From NCBI GenBank assembly GCA_021818545.1, contig JAKATX010000002.1:41178-105177 (forward strand): a stretch of DNA of 64,000 bases, given 5' to 3'. Below are positions 8,985 to 17,506 of the stretch, one piece after another. Both the position numbers and the translations under genes were made by a program. The notes beneath the pieces are model-generated. The model did not search any database, had not been told where the DNA came from, and was given only the letters and a program-made list of their open reading frames with translations. How positions within the stretch are numbered: the stretch's first letter is position 1; each line of letters begins with the position of its first letter. This DNA is from Microcaldota archaeon (GTDB lineage: Archaea > Micrarchaeota > Micrarchaeia > Micrarchaeales > Micrarchaeaceae).

Positions 8985-9692
8985 CTACTTCCCGAATCTC
9001 CTTTGTCTTGTTGAAAAGTTCCTAATGGCCCTCTCCAAATCCTTCTTGTTGAAATCGGGCCAGTACTTCCTAGCAAAATAAAGCTCGGAATAACCCGACT
9101 GCCATGGAAGGAACCCTGAAAGCCTCCTTTCCCCGGATGTCCTTATTATAAGGTCGGCATCTGGCAGGCTCGAAGTCCTTAGATACGCCCTTATTATGTT
9201 CTCGTTTATGCTGCGTATCCTGTTGCCCTTCTCAGCTATGAGGCGCTTTACTGCATGCACTATGTCATCCTTGCCGCCATAGCCTATCAATATGTTTATG
9301 GAGAAATCCTTGAAGTTGCGGGTTCTGCGTTCCAGGCCGTGCAGGGCAGTCCTAACTGGCACGGGAAGCATCGTAAGGTTCCCCATCACCCTTATCCTCG
9401 CCCCGTTGTTCTTGAGCGTCTGGAATATCTGCTTGTCATTCGCCATCTTGGTGTATAAGCCGTAAAGGATTGACAGTTCAGTCTTGCTTCTGCTGGAGAT
9501 ATTTTCAGTCGACAACGCCCATACTGTAAGCGTCTTTACCCCGAAGTCCTTGGCCCATGTGCTGAAATTTATGAACTTCTCTATGCCTAAATTATAGCTG
9601 CTGTAAAGCCTGGACCTATGGCTCTTGGACCAGCGCCTGTTTCCGTCAGGTATCAGGGCAATATGGTTAGGTACGTACTCTAATCTTGCCAT
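8985..9692 (-). CDS. uppS: cis-Prenyltransferase (undecaprenyl/polyprenyl diphosphate synthase)
   Basis: Elongates an allylic diphosphate with isopentenyl diphosphate in cis to make the carrier lipid for glycan assembly. All five conserved regions are visible: HIALIPDGNRRWSK (Asp catalytic), TVWALSTENISSR, NILIGYGGKDDIVHA, DLIIRTSGERRLSGFLPWQ and SELYFARKYWPDF. At 235 residues it is of ordinary length. First gene of a minus-strand operon with DUF2070 and the dolichol-kinase-like protein. A TATA-like CATATATAAG lies at 9745-9754 on the minus strand, inside one copy of a 67-bp direct repeat. Confidence 0.93.
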   Translation of the reverse strand: MARLEYVPNHIALIPDGNRRWSKSHRSRLYSSYNLGIEKFINFSTWAKDFGVKTLTVWALSTENISSRSKTELSILYGLYTKMANDKQIFQTLKNNGARIRVMGNLTMLPVPVRTALHGLERRTRNFKDFSINILIGYGGKDDIVHAVKRLIAEKGNRIRSINENIIRAYLRTSSLPDADLIIRTSGERRLSGFLPWQSGYSELYFARKYWPDFNKKDLERAIRNFSTRQRRFGK

Positions 9693-9746
9693 AGGTTCAC
9701 ATCCACACCCAATGCTAGGATGTCAAATAGTTCTTAAAATATCACT

Positions 9747-9813
9747 TATATATGCCTGCAATTCTTAAATACCTTAGCGTTTCAACTACATCTGCAGACC
9801 GTCGTGAAACGCC
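9747..9813 (+). repeat. 67-bp direct repeat, copy 1 (promoter-bearing)
   Basis: Identical to 10601-10667 at 63 of 67 positions, same orientation. It begins TATATATGCCTGCAATTC and ends TGAAACGCC. Read on the minus strand its first bases form the TATA box used by uppS. It contains an 8-bp inverted repeat GCGTTTCA (9777-9784) and TGAAACGC (9805-9812). The two copies flank the fkbM gene exactly. Confidence 0.93.
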
Positions 9814-9842
9814 AGTGTCCACTCCTATCCTAAAAATCATGA

Positions 9843-10565
9843 TTATCTCTCTGCACACATTATGCCGCCGTTAACCGATACATTATAATCTTTTTTGATT
9901 GAGAATCCATTTGCTTCTAAGTCCCGCCTTGCAGCTATACGTCTAGGTTGTTTGTGCCATTCAAGCATTACGCCGTATACTCTTTTGTTCATAGGTTCTC
10001 GGAATATCAGTTCTTCTCCACCTTCTATATCACACTTTATTGCTATCGGCCCGCTTGTCTTATCAATCAAGGTTGCTAGTGGTAATATCCTTACCTTTAT
10101 GCCTCCTCTGTCCCCTTCAGACAGAGCATTCAGCCCTATGACATTCTTCCTAAATAATGAAAGCTCCGTTTTTCCATGGTAATTGGATACTGCAACATTA
10201 ATTGGTTTTATCTTTGCCTTGAGTGGGCACTTCTCAACCTTTTTAACTAGTTCGGAATACGCAAATGGTGAGGGTTCGCATGCTATAACCCTTCTGACGT
10301 TTTGGAACTGCGCGAAGTAAATAGAACTATCTCCAATATTTGCACCTAAATCTATAACAGTGGTGTTCTTTTGCATGTGTGAAGCGAGCCACCAATATTC
10401 TTGCATCATGAACCTATCCGTGAACAGCAGCCATTCAGAATATATCTGTTCCATCCTATCTATTGTCCTTATAGGGTGGAGTATAATGTTTTTTAGGTTA
10501 GGTCTTATGGGTGAATAAAGGTGCACCAGTAATTCACGGTTGATCAAATGCACAATAACCAACAT
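9843..10565 (-). CDS. FkbM-family SAM-dependent methyltransferase
   Basis: Residues 70-210 form a Rossmann methyltransferase: VIDLGANIGDSSIYFA is the SAM-binding motif, VIACEPSPFAYSEL follows, and KCDIEGGEELIF is the FkbM hallmark near residue 190. Members often methylate sugars or lipids on surface glycans. The gene is more AT-rich than its neighbours and lies between two 67-bp direct repeats; the second copy supplies its minus-strand TATA box (about 10598-10608) with a leader of only about a dozen bases. This suggests later insertion between uppS and rfcL. Confidence 0.87.
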   Translation of the reverse strand: MLVIVHLINRELLVHLYSPIRPNLKNIILHPIRTIDRMEQIYSEWLLFTDRFMMQEYWWLASHMQKNTTVIDLGANIGDSSIYFAQFQNVRRVIACEPSPFAYSELVKKVEKCPLKAKIKPINVAVSNYHGKTELSLFRKNVIGLNALSEGDRGGIKVRILPLATLIDKTSGPIAIKCDIEGGEELIFREPMNKRVYGVMLEWHKQPRRIAARRDLEANGFSIKKDYNVSVNGGIMCAER

Positions 10566-10600
10566 TTAGTATGTACTACTAATAATCCTAAATCATCGCC

Positions 10601-10667
10601 TATATATGCCTGCAATTCTTAAATACCTTAGCGTTTCAACTACACTTGCAGGCCGCCGTGAAACGCC
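10601..10667 (+). repeat. 67-bp direct repeat, copy 2 (promoter-bearing)
   Basis: Second copy of the element at 9747-9813 (4 mismatches). On the minus strand its start provides the TATA box for fkbM; on the plus strand CTTAAATAC (about 10617-10625) is a fair TATA box for rfcL, leaving a leader that carries the inverted repeat GCGTTTCA (10631-10638) and TGAAACGC (10659-10666). Confidence 0.93.
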
Positions 10668-10699
10668 TCCTTTGATACGGCAATGTGCTTGGTGTGCGA

Positions 10700-11929
10700 A
10701 TGGAAAGCTCTCAGTACGGCATAACCGCAGAATCGCTTGATGAGATAATAGGCAATTCAGCAGCGGTGGCAGAGTTGCGGAAGTTCGCCAGTGACATAGA
10801 GCGCGGCGTGAAGCGCCGCCCAATGCTGATATACGGTCCGTCAGGTACAGGAAAGACCGCGGCTGCGCATGCATTGGCATCAGAGTTCAAATGGAACATA
10901 GTGGAGCTTAGCGCCAGCGATTACAGGGATAAGGAGACAATCGAGAAGGTGCTGGTTTCAGCATCCAATTCCAGGACGCTATTCGGCAAGAGGAACGTGA
11001 TAATACTGGACGAGATAGATGAACTGGCCCCGAAGTTCGACAAGGGGGCCAATACCGCAATTCCCAGGCTGATACGCGAGTCTAAGAGCCCAATACTCCT
11101 GATAGCGAACGATAAGTGGGACAAGAGCATAACATTCCTGCGCGGGCTTACCGATGACGCCATGTTCATGAAGGTGCCGAACGAGACGATGGCGGCTGCC
11201 TTGGCAAAGCTTTCCCGAAGCCATGGCTTGGGACTCAGCAGCAATACAATAGCAGCCATAGTGAAGACGGCATCCGGCGACGTACGCAGCGCTTTCATAG
11301 ACGCATTCGCACTCTCGGGGGCCGGCGACGAAGCCGCAGACATAATAGGGTTGCGCAACAGGAAGGCCGACGTGTTCACCGCGCTGGACCGCATATTCGC
11401 AGCGTACACGATAAACGCATCGCAGACGGCCGCACGCTCTATGCCGGAGGACATGGAGCTGGAGATGGTGGTGAATTGGATGGAGGAAAACATCCCTAAC
11501 AGGTACACGTACGCATCTGAACTATCTGCCGCTTATGATTCCATCGCGCGGTCGACAATGTTCCTATCGAGGGCCACAAGATCGCAGAACTACGGCTACT
11601 GGAAATACTCGGGCCTGCTGGCGTCTAGCGGAGTGGCGCTTGCAAAGCAGCACACCCCGTCAACGTTCAAGAGATACGCGTTCCCAAGGATAATAAAGGA
11701 GCTGAGCGTGTCAAAGGAGGACAGGGGCGCAGGCAAGGAAATAGCAGCCAAGATGCGGCGCAAGATACACGCAAGCATGAGGGTCATAGTCAACGACTAC
11801 ATCCCAATGTCCAAAATGATGATTGACATGGCAGGAAAGCGCGGCATGTCCGATGATGCGAAGAGGTTCTTCGAATCCACATACGGCCTGTCCGAAAAGG
11901 AAATAAAATGGCTTTCAAAGAAGATTTGA
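10700..11929 (+). CDS. rfcL: Replication factor C large subunit (clamp loader)
   Basis: AAA+ subunit that with RfcS opens the PCNA ring and loads it on primed DNA. Walker A is YGPSGTGKTAAAHALA near residue 50, the phosphate-contact ELSASDYRD follows, Walker B is NVIILDEIDELA near residue 103, and the archaeal helical lid and collar fill the rest. Length of about 409 residues is normal. ATG 10700 is chosen; GTG 10685 and 10694 are in frame but add nothing conserved. No clear C-terminal PIP box is visible. It begins 33 bp after the second 67-bp repeat. Confidence 0.9.
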   Translation: MESSQYGITAESLDEIIGNSAAVAELRKFASDIERGVKRRPMLIYGPSGTGKTAAAHALASEFKWNIVELSASDYRDKETIEKVLVSASNSRTLFGKRNVIILDEIDELAPKFDKGANTAIPRLIRESKSPILLIANDKWDKSITFLRGLTDDAMFMKVPNETMAAALAKLSRSHGLGLSSNTIAAIVKTASGDVRSAFIDAFALSGAGDEAADIIGLRNRKADVFTALDRIFAAYTINASQTAARSMPEDMELEMVVNWMEENIPNRYTYASELSAAYDSIARSTMFLSRATRSQNYGYWKYSGLLASSGVALAKQHTPSTFKRYAFPRIIKELSVSKEDRGAGKEIAAKMRRKIHASMRVIVNDYIPMSKMMIDMAGKRGMSDDAKRFFESTYGLSEKEIKWLSKKI

Positions 11930-11955
11930 AACGGCATGGCAATATCGGGAAAAAA

Positions 11956-11973
11956 GGAACCAATTATATATGT
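11956..11973 (+). promoter_or_regulatory. Promoter shared by the nuclease-like paralogues, copy A
   Basis: The string GGAACCAATTATATATGT contains a TATA box about 36 bp before the start codon. Nearly the same string, GGAACCTCTTATATATGT, stands at the same distance before the second paralogue (13329-13346), so the duplicated unit included its promoter. Confidence 0.7.
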
Positions 11974-12007
11974 GCTGTAGCAAAGTAAAAATAGTAGAGG
12001 TGTGGTT

Positions 12008-12757
12008 TTGGCTGAACACGAGGCAACTATTCTTGGGAAAAACAACTGGACTCCGGAGACTTTACCTTCTTTGCTTAGGCATGACGAGACTTCATTGCGA
12101 AGTGGCACGTTTGAGGTATCCAGCTTCAACGAGAAGGATGACAAGAATCTTGACGTTGTCCTACTTTCAAGTTTCGAGGAGCGCGTGGAAGATATACTTA
12201 ACAACCTGCAGATACGCCATATAACCCAGCACCATATAAACTACAGCGACAGCAATGGCAGCAAGACGTGGACAGACGAGACCGGCCAGCAGAAGCCATA
12301 CATATACACGCCTGATTTCGATTTGGATAGCCCAAAGTACAACGGCAAGACCGTGATACTGGAACCGCACGGAGGCAGGTACTTCAAGGACAAGTTCTTT
12401 GATAAGATGATACGCTTCATGGATTCTAAGGAGCACAACAGCGACTACTACCTCATAATGATAACCGAGAGGCCGGTAGAAGAGATAAACGCTATGCTCG
12501 AGAGCTATGCCAGGCGGCGCCACATACAAAGGAAGCTGGACGTGTCGAACATATGCGACAAGATAGTGAATACGCGGGAGAGGACGGACGATGAGATGCA
12601 TAGCAGGGTCGAAACAACTGACCCGAAGGATGCCGCAAAACCGCACTGGGCCGATGCCCAGAAGGTCAGCGACGAACTCGGAGGCATGAAACGTTTTGAT
12701 GACCGCGAGTTCATACGCACTCTTATAAGGCTTAAGGAAGACGACATTGTGGATTAG
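12008..12757 (+). CDS. Unknown protein A, predicted restriction-endonuclease-like fold
   Basis: A soluble protein of about 249 residues, paralogous to the protein at 13382-14086. The shared core runs SSFEERVEDILNNLQ, QHHI, YTPDFDL, KYNGKTVILEPHGG, MDSKEH, ITERPVEEI, SNICDKIVNTR and LGGMKRFD. The PDF...ILEPHG pair resembles the D...ExK centre of PD-(D/E)xK nucleases, with His in place of Lys. Compared with B it carries a short polar insertion before YTPDFDL. TTG 12008 is the preferred start because it aligns with GTG 13382 of the paralogue, each preceded by a GAGG(G)TG ribosome-binding site. Nuclease function is inferred from motif shape; I recognise no named family. Confidence 0.65.
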   Translation: MAEHEATILGKNNWTPETLPSLLRHDETSLRSGTFEVSSFNEKDDKNLDVVLLSSFEERVEDILNNLQIRHITQHHINYSDSNGSKTWTDETGQQKPYIYTPDFDLDSPKYNGKTVILEPHGGRYFKDKFFDKMIRFMDSKEHNSDYYLIMITERPVEEINAMLESYARRRHIQRKLDVSNICDKIVNTRERTDDEMHSRVETTDPKDAAKPHWADAQKVSDELGGMKRFDDREFIRTLIRLKEDDIVD

Positions 12758-12866
12758 TCCATCCGTTGCCTAATGCGGTGCATCGCTTACTGCTTCGGTC
12801 TTGCGCGGACCGCCCAAGCAAATGTTTATAAGAGCGCAATCAGATAACATCAATATCGGTGTCAGC

Positions 12867-13295
12867 GTGTGGTATAACATATACTGTATTGTGAAGGCTA
12901 CTGCGAAGCCCAATGGCCAGCCCGGCGAGAACAAGCAATGGCATGAGCCAAAAGAGCTTGTGTACCTGATATTCAATTCATTGCGCGGCATAGAGTATGA
13001 CCACAGGGGCAAGGATTCCAGCATATTCATGGACGCTTTGGACTCCCCCGGCGGCCAGAAACTGATGGAATCGGCGAAGAAGGAGAAATTTGAGGAGGAC
13101 AATGCGGAGATATACTACGAAAGCAAAGATTTCAGCGACCTCAACAGCGGGGAACACAGCTTCAGCATAGCAATAGATTCTTTTGATACGGCAGCGGCGC
13201 TAAATGACTACATAAAAGGCAAGAAAGCGGAGGAGACCATCTGGATAGCCGGAATGTACGTGCATGTGGGTGACCTGGTCCTGCCAGCGCTCTGA
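12867..13295 (+). CDS. Unknown small protein between the two nuclease-like paralogues
   Basis: About 142 residues, acidic, without membrane segments or motifs I recognise. It starts WYNIYCIVKAT, has HEPKELVYLIFNSLRG near residue 30 and ends in a hydrophobic strand, VGDLVLPAL. GTG 12867 is preferred: TTTATAAG at about 12825-12832 is a good TATA box about 40 bp upstream and in-frame codons before it would lie in the promoter. It has its own promoter and sits between genes A and B, so it may be their partner; this is context only. Confidence 0.55.
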   Translation: MWYNIYCIVKATAKPNGQPGENKQWHEPKELVYLIFNSLRGIEYDHRGKDSSIFMDALDSPGGQKLMESAKKEKFEEDNAEIYYESKDFSDLNSGEHSFSIAIDSFDTAAALNDYIKGKKAEETIWIAGMYVHVGDLVLPAL

Positions 13296-13328
13296 TGGTT
13301 CCCCGGGCCAAGAATATCGTCAGGAAAA

Positions 13329-13346
13329 GGAACCTCTTATATATGT
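13329..13346 (+). promoter_or_regulatory. Promoter shared by the nuclease-like paralogues, copy B
   Basis: GGAACCTCTTATATATGT matches the element at 11956-11973 in 16 of 18 positions and has the same spacing to the start codon of the downstream paralogue. Confidence 0.7.
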
Positions 13347-13381
13347 AACTGCATCTAATAAAATTGATTGAGGGTGTAGCT

Positions 13382-14086
13382 GTGACTGAGGAAACGAACC
13401 CTGCTTCTACCAAGGGCCGGGAATTTGTTGACGCTGTGTCAAAGCTTTTGAGGCAGAATACGGGCCCATCGGCCTTGGATGCTCCGGCAGAAAAAAACAA
13501 TTCCTTCAACGCGGTCCTTGCATCTAGTTTCGAGGAGCGCGTGGAAAGCATACTGAACAAGCTGCAGATGGGGTACATAGAGCAGCACCATATTCAATAC
13601 CTTAACAAGCAGGACGGACGCATGCACGTCTATACTCCAGACTTCGACCTGACAGACACCAAGTACAACGGAAAGACTGTGATACTCGAGCCGCACGGCG
13701 GCGACTACTTCAACTACGATTTCATAAGGAAGATGAAGGCATTCATGGAGTCCAAAGAGCATGATGATTACTACCTTGTCATAATAACCGAGATGCCTGT
13801 GGAAGAGATAAAAAAGAGGCTGGCAACCACCATGGTATCCAAGCATTCCGGCCAGTACTTCAAGGACCTGGAAATTTCAGACATATGCGACAAGCTCATA
13901 AACACCAGAAAGAGGGGCTCAGAAGAGATGGCCCAGCCTTACGGGCTGCCCCCTGAGATGGCCGACAAGCCGTACGCATCAGATGCCGCAAAGTTGGCCG
14001 AAGACTTGGGCGGCATGGGTGAGTTCGACGAGCTGGAATTCATGCGCCAGCTAATCAAGTTCAAGCGCGAAGGATCAATGGATTGA
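13382..14086 (+). CDS. Unknown protein B, paralogue of protein A, predicted nuclease-like fold
   Basis: About 234 residues. Conserved with protein A across SSFEERVESILNKLQ, QHHIQY, YTPDFDL, KYNGKTVILEPHGG, MESKEH, ITEMPVEEI, SDICDKLINTR and LGGMGEFD. The first 40 residues (Thr, Ser and Lys-rich) and the region near residue 190 (Pro-rich, YGLPPEMADKPY) differ from A. The conserved Asp of PDF and Glu of LEPHG are candidate catalytic residues. GTG 13382 follows GAGGGTG at the right spacing; an in-frame TTG at 13364 precedes that site and is unlikely. It ends 24 bp before the convergent EndoQ gene. Confidence 0.65.
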   Translation: MTEETNPASTKGREFVDAVSKLLRQNTGPSALDAPAEKNNSFNAVLASSFEERVESILNKLQMGYIEQHHIQYLNKQDGRMHVYTPDFDLTDTKYNGKTVILEPHGGDYFNYDFIRKMKAFMESKEHDDYYLVIITEMPVEEIKKRLATTMVSKHSGQYFKDLEISDICDKLINTRKRGSEEMAQPYGLPPEMADKPYASDAAKLAEDLGGMGEFDELEFMRQLIKFKREGSMD

Positions 14087-14109
14087 AATTGGCTGCGGAC
14101 TCTGTGTTC

Positions 14110-15384
14110 CTACTTGAATTCTGACATGCTTCTTTGTTTCTTTTTCCTGCCTACTGCGCCCACTCCTTTGTTATCTATAAGATCAAGCTTCCCGAAAACC
14201 CCGTCGTATCCCGGGGTTATTCGTATGGTCTCGTCGCGTATGTTGCGTATGGCATCGGCAATCAGGTCATTCGACAGTTCGCCTATCTTCTCAATGTCAA
14301 CCGCGCCCAATATGCCGAACTCCGATCCTAGCGCCGCTATCATGCTGTCATACGTGCTATTGACTACTGGCGAGTAAGTGGTCTTCTTCAAAACGTACGC
14401 TATGACTTCCCTGAGGGGCACCATGTGTACATACGGCACCGCCCAGGCGGGTGTGTAGCCGACCGGCCTGTCCGCAAGGTCGTTTACCCTATGCAGCACC
14501 CCTATAACCAGCCTCTTGCCGCAGACAGGGCACTTGGTCAGCTTGTTGGTATCAGGATCAACGGAGAAGTTGCATTGCCTGTGGCCGTCATAATGGTATT
14601 TGCCCTCTTCCGGATAGAATTCTATGGTCTGCTTGAACGAACGGCTTTCCCTGTCCGTTATGGCCTTTATAACGGAGCTGTACCTGATCTCATCGTCTTT
14701 TATCTCTAAAACATTCGCCTCCCTCCCCATCTTCTCCGGCGAGTGCATGTCGCTGTTTGAAATCAATGCGTACTTATCCAGCGCGGATACCCTCCAATTC
14801 ATTTTCGGATCCGAACTTAGCCCGGTCTCAAGCGCATGTATATGCTTCTCTTGGTCCTGGTACGCCTCCTTCATGGAGTCGAATCCCGAGAACGCCCCGA
14901 AAACCCCGAAGTACGGTGTCCACGCGTGTGCAGGGAAGACGAACGCATTCTTGTCTGCGCCGAATGCCTTCTCTACCAGCTCCGCGGCCGACATGGACAG
15001 CGCCGGCCTTCCATCGGAGCGCAGAGAGCCGAACCTCGAAAGCTCCGCGTTAAGCGCGTCCACCGACTCTATGGATGGCATGAGCATGCAGTTGTGTATC
15101 TTTTTTACGGTGTTGTCCCTTCCGGTGAATATGGTGGATACCTCAGAGCCCAAGACGAACCTGACCTTGGATACCGATCCCTTGATTTTGAATAGGCCGC
15201 TATCCCCTACTGGCTCCAATGTCCTTTTGATCTCGGCGAGCCAGTCAGGATGCGTAAAGTCGCCTGTGCTTATGAGGTTTATGCCCTTCTCCAGTGCGGC
15301 AGCCTCAAGCACCTCGAGCGTTATTCTGCTGCTGCATGCCATGGCGTACCTGGAGTGTATGTGCAGGTCAGCTACAACTTCCAT
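14110..15384 (-). CDS. Endonuclease Q (PHP-domain nuclease for deaminated DNA)
   Basis: EndoQ nicks DNA 5' of uracil, hypoxanthine and other damaged bases. The PHP fold is plain: ADLHIHSRYA at the N terminus (metal-binding His pair), ISTGDFTHPDW, and FPAHAWTPYFG, with SNSDMHSP near residue 225. A C4 zinc module (CNFS, then CPVCGK near residue 285) and 424 residues match the family closely. The C terminus KKKQRSMSEFK resembles a PCNA-interacting Q-x-x-M-x-x-F box, though the last aromatic is missing. The start is one base from the stop of nth, so the two damage-repair enzymes form a unit. Confidence 0.88.
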   Translation of the reverse strand: MEVVADLHIHSRYAMACSSRITLEVLEAAALEKGINLISTGDFTHPDWLAEIKRTLEPVGDSGLFKIKGSVSKVRFVLGSEVSTIFTGRDNTVKKIHNCMLMPSIESVDALNAELSRFGSLRSDGRPALSMSAAELVEKAFGADKNAFVFPAHAWTPYFGVFGAFSGFDSMKEAYQDQEKHIHALETGLSSDPKMNWRVSALDKYALISNSDMHSPEKMGREANVLEIKDDEIRYSSVIKAITDRESRSFKQTIEFYPEEGKYHYDGHRQCNFSVDPDTNKLTKCPVCGKRLVIGVLHRVNDLADRPVGYTPAWAVPYVHMVPLREVIAYVLKKTTYSPVVNSTYDSMIAALGSEFGILGAVDIEKIGELSNDLIADAIRNIRDETIRITPGYDGVFGKLDLIDNKGVGAVGRKKKQRSMSEFK

Positions 15385-15385
15385 A

Positions 15386-16042
15386 TCATGACCTCTTATC
15401 CACGCCGTTCATCGGGCATATGCCATTAACCGGGCACTTGCTGCAAATCGGAACGGCGCCGCAGATGCTCTTGCCATGCGCCTTTAGGACGTACGCAAAG
15501 TTGTGCCAGTAATCTTTCGGTATCTCGGCCTTTAAGTCGGCTTCGATCTTGTCGGGGTCCTTGTTCTGGCTCAAGCCCAGCCTGTATGACAGCTTTATCA
15601 CCCACGTATCAACCGGTATGCCGCTGATTATGCCGTATGCGTTTATGAGTATGGTATTCGCAGTCTTCCTGCCTATCCCGGGCAGCATGGTCAGCGCCTC
15701 CATCGAGTCAGGCACCTTCCCGCCATGCTCGTCGCGTATTATGGTGCACGCCTTTATGATGTTCCTTGCCTTATTGCCGGCGAAGCTCGAGCTTCTTATG
15801 TAACCGATGAGCTCCTGCTCGTCCGCCATTGCATAATCGCCAGCCGCCTTGTATCTGGAAAATAATTTTGGCGTCAGCCTGTTCACGACCTCGTCCCGCG
15901 TCTGCGCCGAAAGTATGGCTGCCACGAGGAGATCGATCGGGCTGCCGAAGTCAAGATAATACTTGGCTCCTCTGTAATGGTTCTCTAGCCTCTTGGCCAG
16001 TAACTTCGCGCCGTCCTTGTCGAGAAGCTTTGCGGATCCCAT
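15386..16042 (-). CDS. nth: Endonuclease III, DNA glycosylase/AP lyase
   Basis: Removes oxidised pyrimidines and cuts at the abasic site. The helix-hairpin-helix with catalytic Lys is LPGIGRKTANTIL, the catalytic Asp is in PVDTWVIKL, and the [4Fe-4S] cluster ligands follow the C-x6-C-x2-C-x5-C pattern in CGAVPICSKCPVNGIC. 218 residues is standard. Upstream of, and almost touching, the EndoQ gene. Confidence 0.93.
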   Translation of the reverse strand: MGSAKLLDKDGAKLLAKRLENHYRGAKYYLDFGSPIDLLVAAILSAQTRDEVVNRLTPKLFSRYKAAGDYAMADEQELIGYIRSSSFAGNKARNIIKACTIIRDEHGGKVPDSMEALTMLPGIGRKTANTILINAYGIISGIPVDTWVIKLSYRLGLSQNKDPDKIEADLKAEIPKDYWHNFAYVLKAHGKSICGAVPICSKCPVNGICPMNGVDKRS

Positions 16043-16179
16043 AGCATTAATTCATAAGCCAGATATTAATATTGCATGTGTGCGCGTGCGATCGCGTATC
16101 ATCGAATGCGGTAATGCATAGCTTATTAAAATATCCTATCCATTCTTAAATGAAATAGGCAACCTAAATTCGTGATGCT

Positions 16180-17412
16180 ATGCAAGTTTTGTATCCCAAG
16201 CGATTCCATGTTTTCATGCTGTTCACTCTGATCTCAATGTCATTGCTGGGATCCTGCGTGTCATACGCATCGCCCGCCAACGCCACCCAATACACCGTAA
16301 ATTCGATAAACATAGGCCTGGGAGCATATTGGTTGGCATTTTCACCTTCAGGCACGCTTGCTTACGTAACGAATCAAGGCAGTTCAAGCGTCAGCATAAT
16401 AGACGTTGTTAACGGTACGCTAATACACAGCGTAAAAGTCGGATTGTCACCTTATGGTGTGGCTTTCAGCCCTTCCGGTTCCGTGGCTTACGTCACTAAT
16501 GGCGGGGGCACGGCTGTCAGCGTGATAAACACCACTACGAGCAATGTCGTTAATACCATAACGGTAGGCTCAAACCCTTCCGGCATCGCATTCTCTCCGT
16601 CAGGGAAGTTCGCCTATGTAACGAACTTCGACAGCCAGAGCGTCAGCGTGATAAATGTAACGTCCAGCAAGGTGGTAGGGACCATAGGCGTAGGCCTTAG
16701 CCCGTTTTGGATTGCGATAAACCCTTCAGGCACGCTGGCTTACGTAGTCAATTCCAACAGCAACAACGTGAGCGTGATAAGCCTGGCAGCGAACAAGGTT
16801 GTAGGGTCAATAAACGTGGGGTCCTACCCAAATTCAGTCGCTTTCTCGCCATCAGGCGCAATAGCGTACGTAACGAACAGCCGTGACAACGATGTGAGCG
16901 TCATAAACGTAAGTGAAGGCAAAGTCACTGCCACAATACAGGTAGGCGGTGCGCCCGACGCCGCCGCATTTGCCCCGTCAGGCGATTTGGCTTACGTGAC
17001 TAACTGGGATGACAATGACGTGAGCGTGATAAATGTAAGTGAAGGGAAGGTGGTATCAACAATAGGCGTCGGCACCAGCCCATCGTGGATTGCGATAAAC
17101 CCTTCAGGCACGCTTGCTTACACCTCAAATTATGGCGATGGCACTGTCAGCTCAATAGTACTTGCACAGCCAAGTGTCAATGTCTCATCCACCAGCACGG
17201 TAACAACTGCGCCTACGACTACAGTGGCGCAGGCGCCTGCGGCTAATACAACCACCTCTATCGCTCCGCAGAATTCAAACTCCTCAACGCAGCCCATGCA
17301 CCAAGCAGCCCAGCAAGGCGGAAGTCCGAGTTCATACCTCCTAATACTGGGTGCCGTAGTGGTTGTTATAATAGTCGCGGCCGGCTATCTCATAGTTTCC
17401 AAGAAAAAGTGA
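16180..17412 (+). CDS. Surface-anchored seven-bladed YVTN beta-propeller protein
   Basis: A hydrophobic signal segment (residues 9-28, ending CVSYASPANA) is followed by seven repeats of about 42 residues, each with a version of AFSPSGTLAYVTN and VSVINVTSGKVV, making one full seven-bladed propeller. Then come a Thr/Ser/Ala/Gln-rich stalk (about residues 325-385) and a C-terminal membrane anchor of about 23 residues ending in SKKK. It is most likely displayed on the cell surface, binding partner unknown. Several blades share near-identical DNA, so copy number can change by recombination. It has no operon partners. Confidence 0.88.
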   Translation: MQVLYPKRFHVFMLFTLISMSLLGSCVSYASPANATQYTVNSINIGLGAYWLAFSPSGTLAYVTNQGSSSVSIIDVVNGTLIHSVKVGLSPYGVAFSPSGSVAYVTNGGGTAVSVINTTTSNVVNTITVGSNPSGIAFSPSGKFAYVTNFDSQSVSVINVTSSKVVGTIGVGLSPFWIAINPSGTLAYVVNSNSNNVSVISLAANKVVGSINVGSYPNSVAFSPSGAIAYVTNSRDNDVSVINVSEGKVTATIQVGGAPDAAAFAPSGDLAYVTNWDDNDVSVINVSEGKVVSTIGVGTSPSWIAINPSGTLAYTSNYGDGTVSSIVLAQPSVNVSSTSTVTTAPTTTVAQAPAANTTTSIAPQNSNSSTQPMHQAAQQGGSPSSYLLILGAVVVVIIVAAGYLIVSKKK

Positions 17413-17506
17413 GGGATACCGCACATCGCGTTGGGATGCGCCATAATCGTACCATGGCGCCTTGCGGCAATTGATTTACCTGCGCCCACACCGCGTCTCA
17501 ATTACG

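Noticed and set aside
14624..15391. Plus-strand open frame of 255 codons
   Set aside because: Antisense shadow of the EndoQ gene, Ser/Ala-rich with no recognisable motif.
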